Source: Oliverpabstia intestinalis
Lineage (GTDB): Bacteria; Bacillota; Clostridia; Lachnospirales; Lachnospiraceae
Length of the DNA stretch: 64,000 nt
Assembly: GCF_009696065.1 (NCBI RefSeq)
Contig: NZ_VUMS01000003.1
Span: 1 to 64,000 of the forward strand
Reading direction: 5' to 3'
In this document: positions 17,844 to 27,429 of the stretch, in pieces
Numbering within the stretch: position 1 is the first letter of the stretch
Layout of the letters: each line of letters starts with the position of its first letter
Notes under the pieces: generated by a model
What the model was told of the DNA's origin: nothing
The model's database searches: none
The model's input: only the letters and a program-made list of their open reading frames with translations
Translations under genes and position numbers: made by a program

Positions 17844-19978
17844 AAGAGGGAATGATTGTAGGAGAAAGATACGAGATCATCAGCAGAATCGGCAGCGGCG
17901 GTATGGCGGATGTCTACAAAGCAAAAGATCATAAGTTGAACCGTCTCGTAGCAGTGAAGGTAATGAAAGCGGAATTCAGCCAGGATAAAGGCTTTATTTC
18001 CAAATTCCGCAAGGAAGCACAGGCTGCAGCAGGTCTTGCGCATCCGAATGTGGTAAATGTCTATGATGTTGGGGAGGATAACGGCATTTACTATATTGTC
18101 ATGGAACTGGTACAGGGGATTACCCTGAAAGACTATATTACAAGAAAAGGAAAACTTTCCGTAAGAGAGGCAACGAGTATTGCGATTCAGGTTTCTCTAG
18201 GACTGGAGGCGGCACATAAGAGCAATATTGTGCACAGAGATGTAAAACCGCAGAATATTATCATATCTGTAGATGGTAAAGTAAAGCTGTCTGACTTTGG
18301 TATTGCGCGAGCAGCTTCTTCCAATACCATCAGTTCCAATGTGATGGGATCGGTACATTACAGTTCACCGGAACAGGTACGTGGTGGTTACAGTGATGCC
18401 AAGAGTGATATTTATTCGCTTGGTATTACCATGTATGAGATGGTAACGGGACATGTTCCGTTTGACGGGGATACTACTGTTGCAATTGCAATTAAGCATC
18501 TGCAGGAAGAAATTGTATCACCCAGAAAATATGTACCGGATCTTCCATACAGTCTGGAACAGATCATTCTGAAATGTACACAGAAAAGCGTTGACCGCAG
18601 ATATGAAAATATGTCAGAAGTGATTGAAGATCTGAAACATTCGCTGCTGGATCCGAATGGAAATTTTGTTGTAGTGACACCGCTGGCACAGCATGCACAG
18701 ACGGTGATGCTTTCCGATGATGAACTGGAAGCCATCAGGGAAGGACGTTCAGGATATGCCACTCCTCAGAAAGATACGTATGAGGAGGAAGAAGATGATG
18801 ATGATGAATATGATGACGAGTATGATGACGATGAGGAAGACGATGAGGAAGGCGAAGTAAGTTCCAAACTGGAAAAAGCTATGACTATCGGCGGATTTAT
18901 TATCGGTGCGATCATTATCTGTATTCTGATTTTCTTTATTGCACGGGCAGCAGGTCTGGTAAATATCGGTGGAACTGCACAAAAAGATGACACTCAGCAG
19001 ACAGAACAGGAAGAAATTGATGATACAGTAGATGAAAACGGACAGGTATCTGTACCGAAGCTGACCAGCATGACAGAAGAAAATGCGTTGAGTGTTCTGG
19101 AACAGCTTGGCTTAAAGGGAAACAAGACCGGAGAAAGTCAGTCTTCCGAATATAAAGCAGGAACCATCATGTCTCAGGAAACAGAGGCAGGAACAAAAGT
19201 AGATCAGGGAACGGTAATTAACTATGTTGTAAGTTCGGGAACAGATGCACCGAGTGTGCCGAGTGTAACCGGTAAATCACAGAGTGAGGCAGAAGCTCTG
19301 ATCAAAGCACTAGGTCTGAATACTGAGATTCAGCAGGATTACAGTGATACGGTAGCCATCGGAAAAGTTATCAGTGTAAATCCTTCCGAAGGAACAAAGG
19401 TAGATGCAGGATCCACCATTACATTGGTTGTCAGTCTGGGAGAAGAGAACAAACAGGTAGAAGTACCGAATGTCATCGGACAGGATGAAGCAACAGCGAA
19501 GAAATCACTGAATGATCAGGGATTACAGGTAAATGTAGAGACAACTACAGATGCGTCCGGTAATGTGGCGGAAGGCTGTGTGGCAAATCAGAGTGTGGCA
19601 GCGGGAACTTCTGTAGATCCGGGATCTACTATTACGCTTCAGGTTTATCATGCGCCTGAGACAACAACTCTTCCGAATGAGGCACCTGCAGAGGGGGATG
19701 CTTCCGACAGCGATACCGGAAGCTGGACTTGTAATGTAAAACTGGATCAGCCATCTACATATACCGGGGGACCGGTGCAGCTGACTCTGGTGCAGAATGT
19801 CAATGGACAGAACGTGGAGACTGTGATTCTGGACGGACAGACGATTACATTCCCTTATACACTGGCAATTGCCGGTGCAGATGGGGTGGATACCGGAACC
19901 GTATATCTGAGGGAAATGGTAGACGGAGATTATGTAGAACGTGGACATTATTCTAATGTGCCGTTTAAACAGTCTTAA
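17837..19978 (+). CDS. prkC: Membrane Ser/Thr kinase with PASTA domains
   Basis: Hanks-type kinase that senses muropeptides or lipid II and controls growth, wall synthesis and dormancy. The kinase domain (about 10-270) has GSGGMADVYKA, VAVKVMK, HRDVKPQN and DFGIAR. A strikingly acidic juxtamembrane segment (about 315-343, nearly all Glu/Asp/Tyr) precedes a single helix at about 350-375. Outside the cell come three PASTA repeats (about 400-605) and a C-terminal extra domain of about 80 residues rich in Val/Thr/Gly. The next gene, rsgA, completes a common Firmicutes order stp-prkC-rsgA-rpe-thiN. Confidence 0.95.
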   Translation: MLKEGMIVGERYEIISRIGSGGMADVYKAKDHKLNRLVAVKVMKAEFSQDKGFISKFRKEAQAAAGLAHPNVVNVYDVGEDNGIYYIVMELVQGITLKDYITRKGKLSVREATSIAIQVSLGLEAAHKSNIVHRDVKPQNIIISVDGKVKLSDFGIARAASSNTISSNVMGSVHYSSPEQVRGGYSDAKSDIYSLGITMYEMVTGHVPFDGDTTVAIAIKHLQEEIVSPRKYVPDLPYSLEQIILKCTQKSVDRRYENMSEVIEDLKHSLLDPNGNFVVVTPLAQHAQTVMLSDDELEAIREGRSGYATPQKDTYEEEEDDDDEYDDEYDDDEEDDEEGEVSSKLEKAMTIGGFIIGAIIICILIFFIARAAGLVNIGGTAQKDDTQQTEQEEIDDTVDENGQVSVPKLTSMTEENALSVLEQLGLKGNKTGESQSSEYKAGTIMSQETEAGTKVDQGTVINYVVSSGTDAPSVPSVTGKSQSEAEALIKALGLNTEIQQDYSDTVAIGKVISVNPSEGTKVDAGSTITLVVSLGEENKQVEVPNVIGQDEATAKKSLNDQGLQVNVETTTDASGNVAEGCVANQSVAAGTSVDPGSTITLQVYHAPETTTLPNEAPAEGDASDSDTGSWTCNVKLDQPSTYTGGPVQLTLVQNVNGQNVETVILDGQTITFPYTLAIAGADGVDTGTVYLREMVDGDYVERGHYSNVPFKQS

Positions 19979-19987
19979 GAGGTATCT

Positions 19988-20872
19988 ATGCAGGGAAAAA
20001 TTATAAAAGGAATTGCCGGATTCTACTACGTGGACGTAGCAGAGTCCGGAGTTTATGAATGTAAAGCAAAGGGAATCTTCAGAAAAGAGAAGAAAAAACC
20101 TCTGGTAGGAGATAATGTGGAGATTGAAGTTCTGGACGAAAAAGAAAAGACCGGCAATCTGATACAGATTCTTCCAAGAAAAAATGAACTGATCCGGCCG
20201 GCAGCGGCAAATGTGGATCAGGCACTTGTGATTTTTGCAGTCCGTCAGCCGGATCCGAATTACCAGCTGTTGGACCGCTTTTTGATTACAATGGAACAGC
20301 AGGAGATTCCAAGTATTATCTGTTTCAATAAAAAAGATCTGGCAGAGCAGGAAGAACTGGATCAGATGTATCAGATCTACATTTCCTGTGGCTACCAGGT
20401 GCTTCTTACCAGTGCCGAACAGGAGGAAGGAATCAGCCAGATCCGTAAGATTCTGGAAGGAAAAACAACAGTGGTTGCAGGACCATCCGGTGTGGGAAAA
20501 TCATCGTTGACAAATCTCTTACAGGAAGAAGTCAGCATGGAGACAGGCGAGATCAGTAAAAAACTGAAACGTGGGCGTCATACGACCCGCCATGCACAGC
20601 TTCTGACAGTGGGAGAACACACCTATCTGATGGATACACCGGGATTCAGTTCTCTGTTTGTGGAGAGAATGGAAAAAGAGGAACTGCGGTTCCACTATCC
20701 GGAGTTTGCGGAATATGAAGGAAAATGTAGGTTTCAGGGGTGTGTGCATGTTCATGAGCCGGAATGTGCGGTTAAACAGGCAGTGGAAGAAGGAAAAATT
20801 CACAGACAGCGTTATGAAAATTATGTCAGCTTTTATGAAGAGCTGAAAGAACAGGAAAAAAGGAGATATTAA
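19988..20872 (+). CDS. rsgA: Ribosome small-subunit GTPase A
   Basis: Late 30S maturation factor. An N-terminal OB fold is followed by a circularly permuted GTPase, in which NKKD (G4) precedes GPSGVGKSSL (G1) and DTPG (G3), and a C-terminal zinc knuckle (C, CVHVHEPEC). The permuted motif order is diagnostic. Length 294 is normal. It starts 9 bp after prkC. Confidence 0.96.
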   Translation: MQGKIIKGIAGFYYVDVAESGVYECKAKGIFRKEKKKPLVGDNVEIEVLDEKEKTGNLIQILPRKNELIRPAAANVDQALVIFAVRQPDPNYQLLDRFLITMEQQEIPSIICFNKKDLAEQEELDQMYQIYISCGYQVLLTSAEQEEGISQIRKILEGKTTVVAGPSGVGKSSLTNLLQEEVSMETGEISKKLKRGRHTTRHAQLLTVGEHTYLMDTPGFSSLFVERMEKEELRFHYPEFAEYEGKCRFQGCVHVHEPECAVKQAVEEGKIHRQRYENYVSFYEELKEQEKRRY

Positions 20873-20875
20873 GCG

Positions 20876-21532
20876 ATGTATCAGTTATCACCATCTATAT
20901 TGGCAGCAGATTTTAATTGTCTTGGAGAACAGATCCGACAGGTGGAAGAAGCAGGAGTGGAATGGCTTCATATAGATGTGATGGATGGAGCATTTGTTCC
21001 GAGTATTTCCTTTGGGATGCCGGTGATCGCATCCATTCGTAAAAACAGTTCTCTGTTTTTTGATGTCCATCTGATGATCGAGGAGCCGGGAAGATATATT
21101 GAAGAATTCAAAAAAAGCGGAGCGGATATGCTGACCGTACACGCGGAAGCATGTAAGCATCTGGACAGCACATTACGGGAGATCCGTAAAGCCGGAATGA
21201 AGGTCGGTGTGGCGATCAATCCGGGTACACCGGTCAGTCAGCTGGAATGTGTGCTGGATCTGGTAGATATGGTACTGATCATGACAGTCAATCCTGGATT
21301 TGGTGGGCAGAGTTATATTGAAAGCTGTACCGGAAAAGTACAGAAACTACGAAAAATGATCACGGAGGCAGGACTGAACGTGGATATTCAGGTAGATGGC
21401 GGAATTAACGAAAAGACCATCGATAAAGTACTGGATGCAGGTGCCAATATTCTGGTTGCCGGATCTGCTGTCTTTGGCGGAAATATTGGAGAAAACGTCC
21501 GTTGCCTGAAAGAGAAAATGGAGAGCAGATAA
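20876..21532 (+). CDS. rpe: Ribulose-phosphate 3-epimerase
   Basis: Interconverts ribulose-5-P and xylulose-5-P in the pentose phosphate pathway. The TIM-barrel motifs are present in 218 residues: LSPSILAADF, HIDVMDG, DVHLMI, MTVNPGFGGQ and VDGGI, carrying the metal-binding His and catalytic Asp residues. It starts 3 bp after rsgA and is followed by thiN two bases after its stop. Confidence 0.97.
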   Translation: MYQLSPSILAADFNCLGEQIRQVEEAGVEWLHIDVMDGAFVPSISFGMPVIASIRKNSSLFFDVHLMIEEPGRYIEEFKKSGADMLTVHAEACKHLDSTLREIRKAGMKVGVAINPGTPVSQLECVLDLVDMVLIMTVNPGFGGQSYIESCTGKVQKLRKMITEAGLNVDIQVDGGINEKTIDKVLDAGANILVAGSAVFGGNIGENVRCLKEKMESR

Positions 21533-21534
21533 AA

Positions 21535-22185
21535 ATGAAAACGCTGATTATCACAGGGGGCATGATCGAAGCAGATTTTGCTCTCTCCTTTATACAGGAG
21601 TTGAAACCAGATTACATTCTCGGAGTAGACAAAGGGTTACAGTTTTGTTATGAATATGACATCCGTCCGGATTATATCGTGGGAGATTTTGACAGTCTTC
21701 CGGGAGAGATTCTGGAACGTTACCGGCAGGAGGGAGAGATCCCGATCCGTACCTACAATCCGGTAAAGGATGCGACAGATACAAAGATCGCACTGGATAA
21801 AGCCCTGGAAGAGGGCAGTACAGAGATCTGGATTCTGGGGGCAACGGGGACCAGGATCGATCACGTGGTCTGCAATCTGCAGATATTAAAGGAAGCATGG
21901 GAGAAAAAAGTACCGGTATGGATCGTGGACAGCAGAAATAAGATCGGTCTTCCGGTAGAAAAAACATTTTCTCTCAAAAAAGAAGAACAGTATGGTACTT
22001 ATGTGTCTCTGTTCCCCATGGGTGAAACCGTGGAAGGACTGACACTTAAGGGCTTTAAATACCCGCTGGATCACTATCAGTTAAAAGACCGGGAAGGTTT
22101 GGGGGTGAGCAATGAGATCACAGCGGATGTGGCAGATGTCAGCTGGGAACAGGGTGTACTGTTGATGATACAAAGCAAAGACTGA
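21535..22185 (+). CDS. thiN: Thiamine pyrophosphokinase
   Basis: Makes thiamine diphosphate from thiamine and ATP. The TPK signatures GVDKGLQ, DYIVGDFDS and the KDATDTKIAL loop are in the N-terminal half, with LGATGTRIDH in the middle and a smaller vitamin-binding domain at the end. An upstream in-frame ATG at 21502 lies inside rpe. The ATG at 21535 gives 216 residues, matching the family. Grouping with rpe is common in this phylum. Confidence 0.94.
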   Translation: MKTLIITGGMIEADFALSFIQELKPDYILGVDKGLQFCYEYDIRPDYIVGDFDSLPGEILERYRQEGEIPIRTYNPVKDATDTKIALDKALEEGSTEIWILGATGTRIDHVVCNLQILKEAWEKKVPVWIVDSRNKIGLPVEKTFSLKKEEQYGTYVSLFPMGETVEGLTLKGFKYPLDHYQLKDREGLGVSNEITADVADVSWEQGVLLMIQSKD

Positions 22186-22206
22186 AGTGACAAGGAGGAT
22201 TTTTAC

Positions 22207-23490
22207 ATGAACACACAGGAAAAGAAAGAAGCACTGGTTCAGGCGGTAGAAGAAATCGCCGGAAAAGAAGCAGCATACTGGGAAGGGAATCCGAAGATGC
22301 AGGAAACATTCCAGAACTGTTATGTAAGTACTGCAAAAACCACGACAAAATTTCTTGAGAGCGGAGAAGCGTATGTATTTACCGGAGATATCGCAGCAAT
22401 GTGGCTGAGAGATTCTTCTGCACAGGTCGTTCATTATCTGCCATATCTGAAAGAATATCCAATCTTAAAAGAGATGGTAAAAGGGCTGATCGCCCGTCAG
22501 GCAAAGTATGTACATATTGATCCGTATGCCAATGCATTTAACGAAGAAGACAACGGAAACTGCTGGGAGAAAGACCTGACAAAATACAATCCGTGGAACT
22601 GGGAGAGAAAGTATGAGATTGATTCCCTGTGCTACCCGATCTGGCTGATCAAACAGTACGTGGAGAATTCCGGAGCAAGGGATGTCTTTACACCGGAAGT
22701 AAAACAGGCATTTCGCGACATTCTGGATGTATGGCAGACAGAGCAGTACCATGAGAACTCCGAGTATTCTTTCGTACGTCTCAACTGTCCCCCGTCTGAT
22801 ACCTTAAGTAACGATGGAAAGGGTGCACCGGTAGGTTACACCGGTATGACCTGGTCCGGATTCCGCCCGAGTGATGATGCGTGCAAGTATGGTTATCTGA
22901 TTCCGTCCAACATGTTTGCAAGCGTAGTTCTGGATTATATGGCAGAATTCCTGGAGAAAGATTTCCAGGATCCACAGATGGCAAAAGAAGCAAAAGAGTT
23001 ACAGGCAGAGATCCAGGAAGGTATCCGGAAATATGGTATCGTGGAAGATGAAACCTTCGGAAAGATCTATGCATACGAGACAGATGGTCTTGGCAACTAC
23101 AATCTGATGGACGATGCGAATGTACCGAGTCTGTTGTCCCTGCCATGGCTGTCATATTGCGGAAAAGACGATCCGATTTATAAAAATACAAGAGCCTTTG
23201 TATTAAGCAAAAAGAATCCATATTATTTTGAAGGCGTCAGCGCAAAAGGAATCGGAAGTCCGCACACACCGGATCAGTATATCTGGCACATCGCACTGAC
23301 GATGCAGGGACTGACTTCTGATGACGAAGAAGAGAGAAAAGAACTGCTGGAAACCCTTCTGGCTACCGATGCAGACTGTAAAGTGATGCACGAGGGATTT
23401 GACTGTCAGGATCCGAAGAAATTCACCAGAGAATGGTTCGCATGGGCAAACTCATTGTTTGCATTATTTGCGCTTTCTATGAAAAAGTAA
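22207..23490 (+). CDS. GH125 exo-alpha-1,6-mannosidase
   Basis: Metal-independent inverting alpha-mannosidase family (formerly DUF1237), which trims alpha-1,6-mannose from N-glycan or yeast mannan fragments. The 427 residues start with a helical lead, then GDIAAMWLRDSSAQV, an RLNCPPSDTL stretch and ARKG-free aromatic loops typical of the (alpha/alpha)6 barrel. No signal peptide is seen, so it acts inside the cell on imported oligosaccharides. AAGGAGG precedes the ATG. The next gene is a GH38 mannosidase but is separated by its own promoter and leader. Confidence 0.9.
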   Translation: MNTQEKKEALVQAVEEIAGKEAAYWEGNPKMQETFQNCYVSTAKTTTKFLESGEAYVFTGDIAAMWLRDSSAQVVHYLPYLKEYPILKEMVKGLIARQAKYVHIDPYANAFNEEDNGNCWEKDLTKYNPWNWERKYEIDSLCYPIWLIKQYVENSGARDVFTPEVKQAFRDILDVWQTEQYHENSEYSFVRLNCPPSDTLSNDGKGAPVGYTGMTWSGFRPSDDACKYGYLIPSNMFASVVLDYMAEFLEKDFQDPQMAKEAKELQAEIQEGIRKYGIVEDETFGKIYAYETDGLGNYNLMDDANVPSLLSLPWLSYCGKDDPIYKNTRAFVLSKKNPYYFEGVSAKGIGSPHTPDQYIWHIALTMQGLTSDDEEERKELLETLLATDADCKVMHEGFDCQDPKKFTREWFAWANSLFALFALSMKK

Positions 23491-23549
23491 AGTTGACGAA
23501 AAAAAACCTGACAAAATGAATAAATATAGGAAAAAGATAACATCAGAAC

Positions 23550-23578
23550 TTTAAAAAGGAGAGAGTGTATGGTATAAT
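23550..23578 (+). promoter_or_regulatory. Promoter of the GH38 mannosidase gene
   Basis: TTTAAA (23550-23555), 17-bp spacer, perfect TATAAT (23573-23578). The long leader of about 235 bases begins here. Confidence 0.7.
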
Positions 23579-23583
23579 ATTAC

Positions 23584-23638
23584 CAGCAGTGCTTTCCGTG
23601 ATGGGAAAGTTCTCGACGAAAAGCTGTCAGTTCTGCTG
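23584..23638 (+). other. Structured leader of GH38 gene, unknown class
   Basis: Immediately after the promoter, CAGCAG (23584-23589) pairs with CTGCTG (23633-23638), enclosing a CTTTCC/GGAAAG hairpin. With the terminator further downstream this has the layout of an aptamer plus expression platform. It does not match a riboswitch consensus I know. Confidence 0.4.
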
Positions 23639-23670
23639 TATGTTCTGTTTCCTAAGAGAACCGCTATAAA

Positions 23671-23749
23671 AAAACATCGCCGGATGCAGAAAAGTACACA
23701 GATTTATTTTAATGTTTGCTGTGTGCACAGGCATTGGTGATGTTTTTTT
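23671..23749 (+). terminator. Terminator inside the GH38 leader
   Basis: AAACATCGCC pairs with GGTGATGTTT around a long loop that itself can fold, and a seven-base T-run follows. It lies 70 bp before the mannosidase start and after its promoter, so it would attenuate the gene unless prevented. Confidence 0.65.
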
Positions 23750-23818
23750 GTGCAACCGCAGGGGGTAAAGAGAGAAAACGGTTGCCAATAAGTTATTATT
23801 TATCAGGAGGTAGCAAAA

Positions 23819-26800
23819 ATGATATTGCTAAAAGAAAGAATCGGTAAAATGCTGGAATATCTGCAGGAACAGGTATATCCGAAGCAGGTTGCGATTCCGA
23901 GTTACAAGATGATCCGCACCGATGAGAGATGTCTGGATGTAAACAATCTGGATACCTCATCCTGGACAGAGATTACGAACCAGGAACTGTGGGGCGGACA
24001 CAGAGAATATTACTGGTTTGAGACCGTAGTGACGATTCCGGAAGAATTTGACGGAGAGTGTGTAGTGTATGAACTGAAAACCGGAAAAGAAGGAGAGTGG
24101 GATGCAACGAATCCACAGTTTTCCATCTTTGTAAACGGTGTGAGAGTACAGGGGCTTGATGTCAACCACAGAGAAATCATTCTGGCAGAGCCTGCCAAAG
24201 CAGGAGACACCTATCGCATTGTTCTTTCCGCATTTACCGGAGACCAGAACTTCAGTCTGAAGATGAACTCCAGCCTGAAAGTACTGGATCGTAAGACTGA
24301 GAAATATTACTATGACCTGGAAGTTCCGTACCAGAGTGCCAGACTGCTGAACACGGAAGATCAGGCATATATTACGATTATTCAGGCACTGAACGAATCT
24401 CTGAATCTGCTGGATATGAGAAAAGAAGGTTCCAAAGAGTATTATCAAAGCCTGGAAAAAGCACAGGAGTACATCACAAAAGAATTTTATGAGAAATATT
24501 GTGACGGTGAGAAAAGCCCGATCATCTACTGTGTAGGACATACACACATTGACTGTGCATGGCTGTGGACGCTGCGCGTGACAGAAGACAAGGCAGTCCG
24601 AAGTTTTTCTACCGTACTGGAACTGATGAAAGAATATCCGGAATATGTATTTATGTCCAGCCAGCCACAGCTGTACAAATATGTGAAGAAAAATGCTCCG
24701 GATGTGTATGAACAGATCAAAGAAAGAGTCAAAGAAGGACGCTGGGAGCCGGACGGTGGTATGTTCGTAGAGGCAGACTGTAATATCGCTTCCGGTGAAG
24801 CACTGGTTCGCCAGTTTGTACACGGACAGAGATTCTTCAAAGAAGAGTTCGGCGTGGACAATGAGATCCTGTGGCTTCCTGACGTATTCGGTTATTCCGC
24901 AGCACTTCCGCAGATTCTGCAGAAATGTGGAATTCCGTATTTCATGACAACAAAGATCAGCTGGAACGAGTTTAACAAGATGCCGTATGATACATTCGAA
25001 TGGGAAGGTATCGACGGAAGCCGTGTACTGACACATTTTGTTCCGACCCGTGACTATAATAAGGCAGCAGTAGAGGGTGGTACAGAGACAGAACACTTTA
25101 CCACTTATAACGGATATATCAATCCGAGCCAGATGAAGGGTGCATGGGCACGATACAGCCAGAAATATCTGAACGAAGAAGTACTTTGCAGCTTCGGCTT
25201 CGGAGATGGTGGCGGCGGTCCAACCAAAGATATGCTGGAGAACCAGAGACGTCTGGCAAAAGGTCTCCCGGGTATGCCGAGAACCAAGATGTCTACTGCA
25301 AAAGAATTCTTCCATGTTCTGGATAAACATGTAACCGATAAAAAATATCTGCCGACATGGGTAGGTGAACTGTATCTGGAATACCACAGAGGTACTTATA
25401 CTTCTATGGCAAGAAACAAAAAGTTCAACCGGAAAGCAGAATTTGCATATCAGAACGAAGAAATGTACGCAATGCTGGATGCACAGACCGCAGGCGGTGC
25501 ATATCCGGAAAAAGAGCTGCATGAGGGCTGGGAGGTCATCCTGCGTAACCAGTTCCACGATATTCTGCCGGGATCTTCGATCAAAGAAGTGTATGATGAT
25601 TCCAAAGCAGAGTACGAAGGCATCTTTGCACAAAATAAAGCGCTGACTGATGCAACGCTGGCTCATATCGCTGCCGGTGTAAAAGCACCGAAGCATTCGC
25701 TGGTTGTATATAACCCGAACAGTGCAGCAGCGTACGATCTGGTAACCTTTACTGTTCCGGAAGGAATGGGAGAACCTGCAGTTTACGATGGCGAGACCAA
25801 ACTGGCTGTTCAGAAAACCGCAGACGGCACATATGTATTCTTTGCCGCAGGCGTCCCAGGAAAAGGATATAAGACTTATATCGTGAAAGAAGAAGCAGCA
25901 GATACAACACCGTCCATGGAAGTTTCCACAGAAGTGATGGAAAATGAATACTTCAAGGTGGAATATAATGAAAAAGGTCAGTTTGCGAAGATCTATGATA
26001 AGAAAGCAAACCGTGATATACTGAAACCTGGCAAAGCAGGTAACGTGATCGTAAGTTACGAAGACCGCCCGCATAACTATGATGCATGGGATGTAAACAA
26101 TTATTATACAGAAAAATCCTGGGATATCGATCAGGTATCTGCGATGGAAGTAGTGGAAAATGGTCCGGTAAGAGCCTGCGTAAAAGTAGAGCGTAAATAT
26201 CTGGATTCCACGATCACACAGTTTATTTATCTGTATCATGACATTCCGAGAATCGATATCAAGAATGTAATTGACTGGAAAGAGCATCAGATCTTTGTAA
26301 AAGACTACTTCCCGATCGATGTACATACCAACGAAGCTACATTTGATATCCAGTATGGTAACGTAAAACGTGATACCCATGACAATACTTCCTGGGATTT
26401 TGCAAAATTTGAAGTTTGCCACCATAAATGGATGGATGTGTCCGAGGATGGCTACGGTGTCAGTATGTTAAATGACTGCAAGTATGGTGTTGGTGTCCGT
26501 AATGGTGTGATCGGTATGTCCATGCTGAAATCTGCTATTCATCCGAATCCGGAAGCTGATAAAGAACTGCATGAATTTACCTATTCTATTTATCCACATC
26601 AGGGTGGCTGGCGAGAAGCCGGTACGGTAAAACAGGCTTACCAGATCAATAACCCTCTGACCTACAGCTGGAAAGAGAATGAAGGAGGAACACTTGCTCC
26701 GGAATATTCTCTGGTTTCCTCTGATCAGGATAATGCAGTGATTGAGGTTGTAAAAAAAGCGGAAGATTCAGATGCTGTCATCGTTCGTCTGTACGAGTGC

Positions 26801-26965
26801 TATAACAGAAGAACTCCGGTGACACTAATTTTCGGTAAGGAATTGACATCTGTTGTCGAGTGTAATATGATGGAGGAAGGAGCAGATCCTGTAGAATTTA
26901 CAGGAAATCAGGCGACTTTCGAGATGAAACCTTATGAGATTAAGACGTTGAAGGTTACGTTTTAA
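23819..26965 (+). CDS. GH38 alpha-mannosidase
   Basis: Retaining, zinc-dependent exo-alpha-mannosidase of 1048 residues. The GH38 catalytic core starts near residue 235 with GHTHIDCAWLW (metal His and Asp) and LPDVFGYSAALPQIL with the catalytic Asp. NQFHDILPGSSIKEVYDD supplies a further metal His. Middle-domain and beta-rich C-terminal regions follow. No signal peptide is present, so the action is cytoplasmic. AGGAGG lies upstream of the ATG. Together with GH125 it forms a mannoside-processing pair, inferred to work on host N-glycan or mannan fragments. Confidence 0.93.
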   Translation: MILLKERIGKMLEYLQEQVYPKQVAIPSYKMIRTDERCLDVNNLDTSSWTEITNQELWGGHREYYWFETVVTIPEEFDGECVVYELKTGKEGEWDATNPQFSIFVNGVRVQGLDVNHREIILAEPAKAGDTYRIVLSAFTGDQNFSLKMNSSLKVLDRKTEKYYYDLEVPYQSARLLNTEDQAYITIIQALNESLNLLDMRKEGSKEYYQSLEKAQEYITKEFYEKYCDGEKSPIIYCVGHTHIDCAWLWTLRVTEDKAVRSFSTVLELMKEYPEYVFMSSQPQLYKYVKKNAPDVYEQIKERVKEGRWEPDGGMFVEADCNIASGEALVRQFVHGQRFFKEEFGVDNEILWLPDVFGYSAALPQILQKCGIPYFMTTKISWNEFNKMPYDTFEWEGIDGSRVLTHFVPTRDYNKAAVEGGTETEHFTTYNGYINPSQMKGAWARYSQKYLNEEVLCSFGFGDGGGGPTKDMLENQRRLAKGLPGMPRTKMSTAKEFFHVLDKHVTDKKYLPTWVGELYLEYHRGTYTSMARNKKFNRKAEFAYQNEEMYAMLDAQTAGGAYPEKELHEGWEVILRNQFHDILPGSSIKEVYDDSKAEYEGIFAQNKALTDATLAHIAAGVKAPKHSLVVYNPNSAAAYDLVTFTVPEGMGEPAVYDGETKLAVQKTADGTYVFFAAGVPGKGYKTYIVKEEAADTTPSMEVSTEVMENEYFKVEYNEKGQFAKIYDKKANRDILKPGKAGNVIVSYEDRPHNYDAWDVNNYYTEKSWDIDQVSAMEVVENGPVRACVKVERKYLDSTITQFIYLYHDIPRIDIKNVIDWKEHQIFVKDYFPIDVHTNEATFDIQYGNVKRDTHDNTSWDFAKFEVCHHKWMDVSEDGYGVSMLNDCKYGVGVRNGVIGMSMLKSAIHPNPEADKELHEFTYSIYPHQGGWREAGTVKQAYQINNPLTYSWKENEGGTLAPEYSLVSSDQDNAVIEVVKKAEDSDAVIVRLYECYNRRTPVTLIFGKELTSVVECNMMEEGADPVEFTGNQATFEMKPYEIKTLKVTF

Positions 26966-27020
26966 AAAAGACGGGATTCCAGTCTGAGGTTTCGGAAACT
27001 GAATAGATTTTTGGTAGTAA

Positions 27021-27090
27021 CCGGGGACTCCCAGTGTGTATGTTTTGCTTTTCCCCTTGCACTGGGAGGTCACCCGGCTATTATATTTTA
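27021..27090 (+). terminator. Terminator after the GH38 gene
   Basis: A two-part stem, CCGGG plus CTCCCAGTG pairing with CACTGGGAG plus CCCGG around a 23-base loop, is followed by an A/T-rich tract with short T-runs. Confidence 0.6.
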
Positions 27091-27120
27091 TTAAGATAGT
27101 TTTTTGGGACACAGGGGACG

Positions 27121-27236
27121 CCGTCAGCCCACCCCATCCTCCACCAGCTGCCCGGGTCTACGCTCGGTTTGAGCCTGTAGTCTCAAACGCGTGCTCAACT
27201 AGCGGGCGGTTGGTGGAGGATGGGGTGGGCTGACGG
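27121..27236. repeat. Giant foldback element, copy B (short form)
   Basis: Perfect 26-bp inverted arms (27121-27146 and 27211-27236) enclose 64 bp whose tip is GTTTGAG/CTCAAAC. The arms are GC-rich like those of 8890-9097 and 38648-38815 but of different sequence. The core is much shorter and only loosely alike (CTAGTTGAGC on the minus strand against CTAGYTCAAAG). The rest of 26966-27429 is the terminator at 27021 and sequence without recognisable content; no confident ychF promoter is seen. Confidence 0.75.
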
Positions 27237-27429
27237 CTGGGTGTTCAAAGGGGGAAGGAGGCTGGTATGGGGAGAGGATTCAAATGGGGAGAAAAGAAAA
27301 CTTGCCTGTGTGGGGGAAATATGATAGACTTTATGGTGTTGTGTAAATGGCGCTTATTGTGGCACTCGATGCGATTGCGAAGAGCAAAAGGCTATAAAAT
27401 AAAGGAAATTTAGGAAAGAGGTATATAGT

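Noticed and set aside
23957-26425. 822-codon open frame antisense to the GH38 mannosidase
   Set aside because: Same reason: the mannosidase frame carries all catalytic motifs, and the antisense frame has none and no ribosome binding site.
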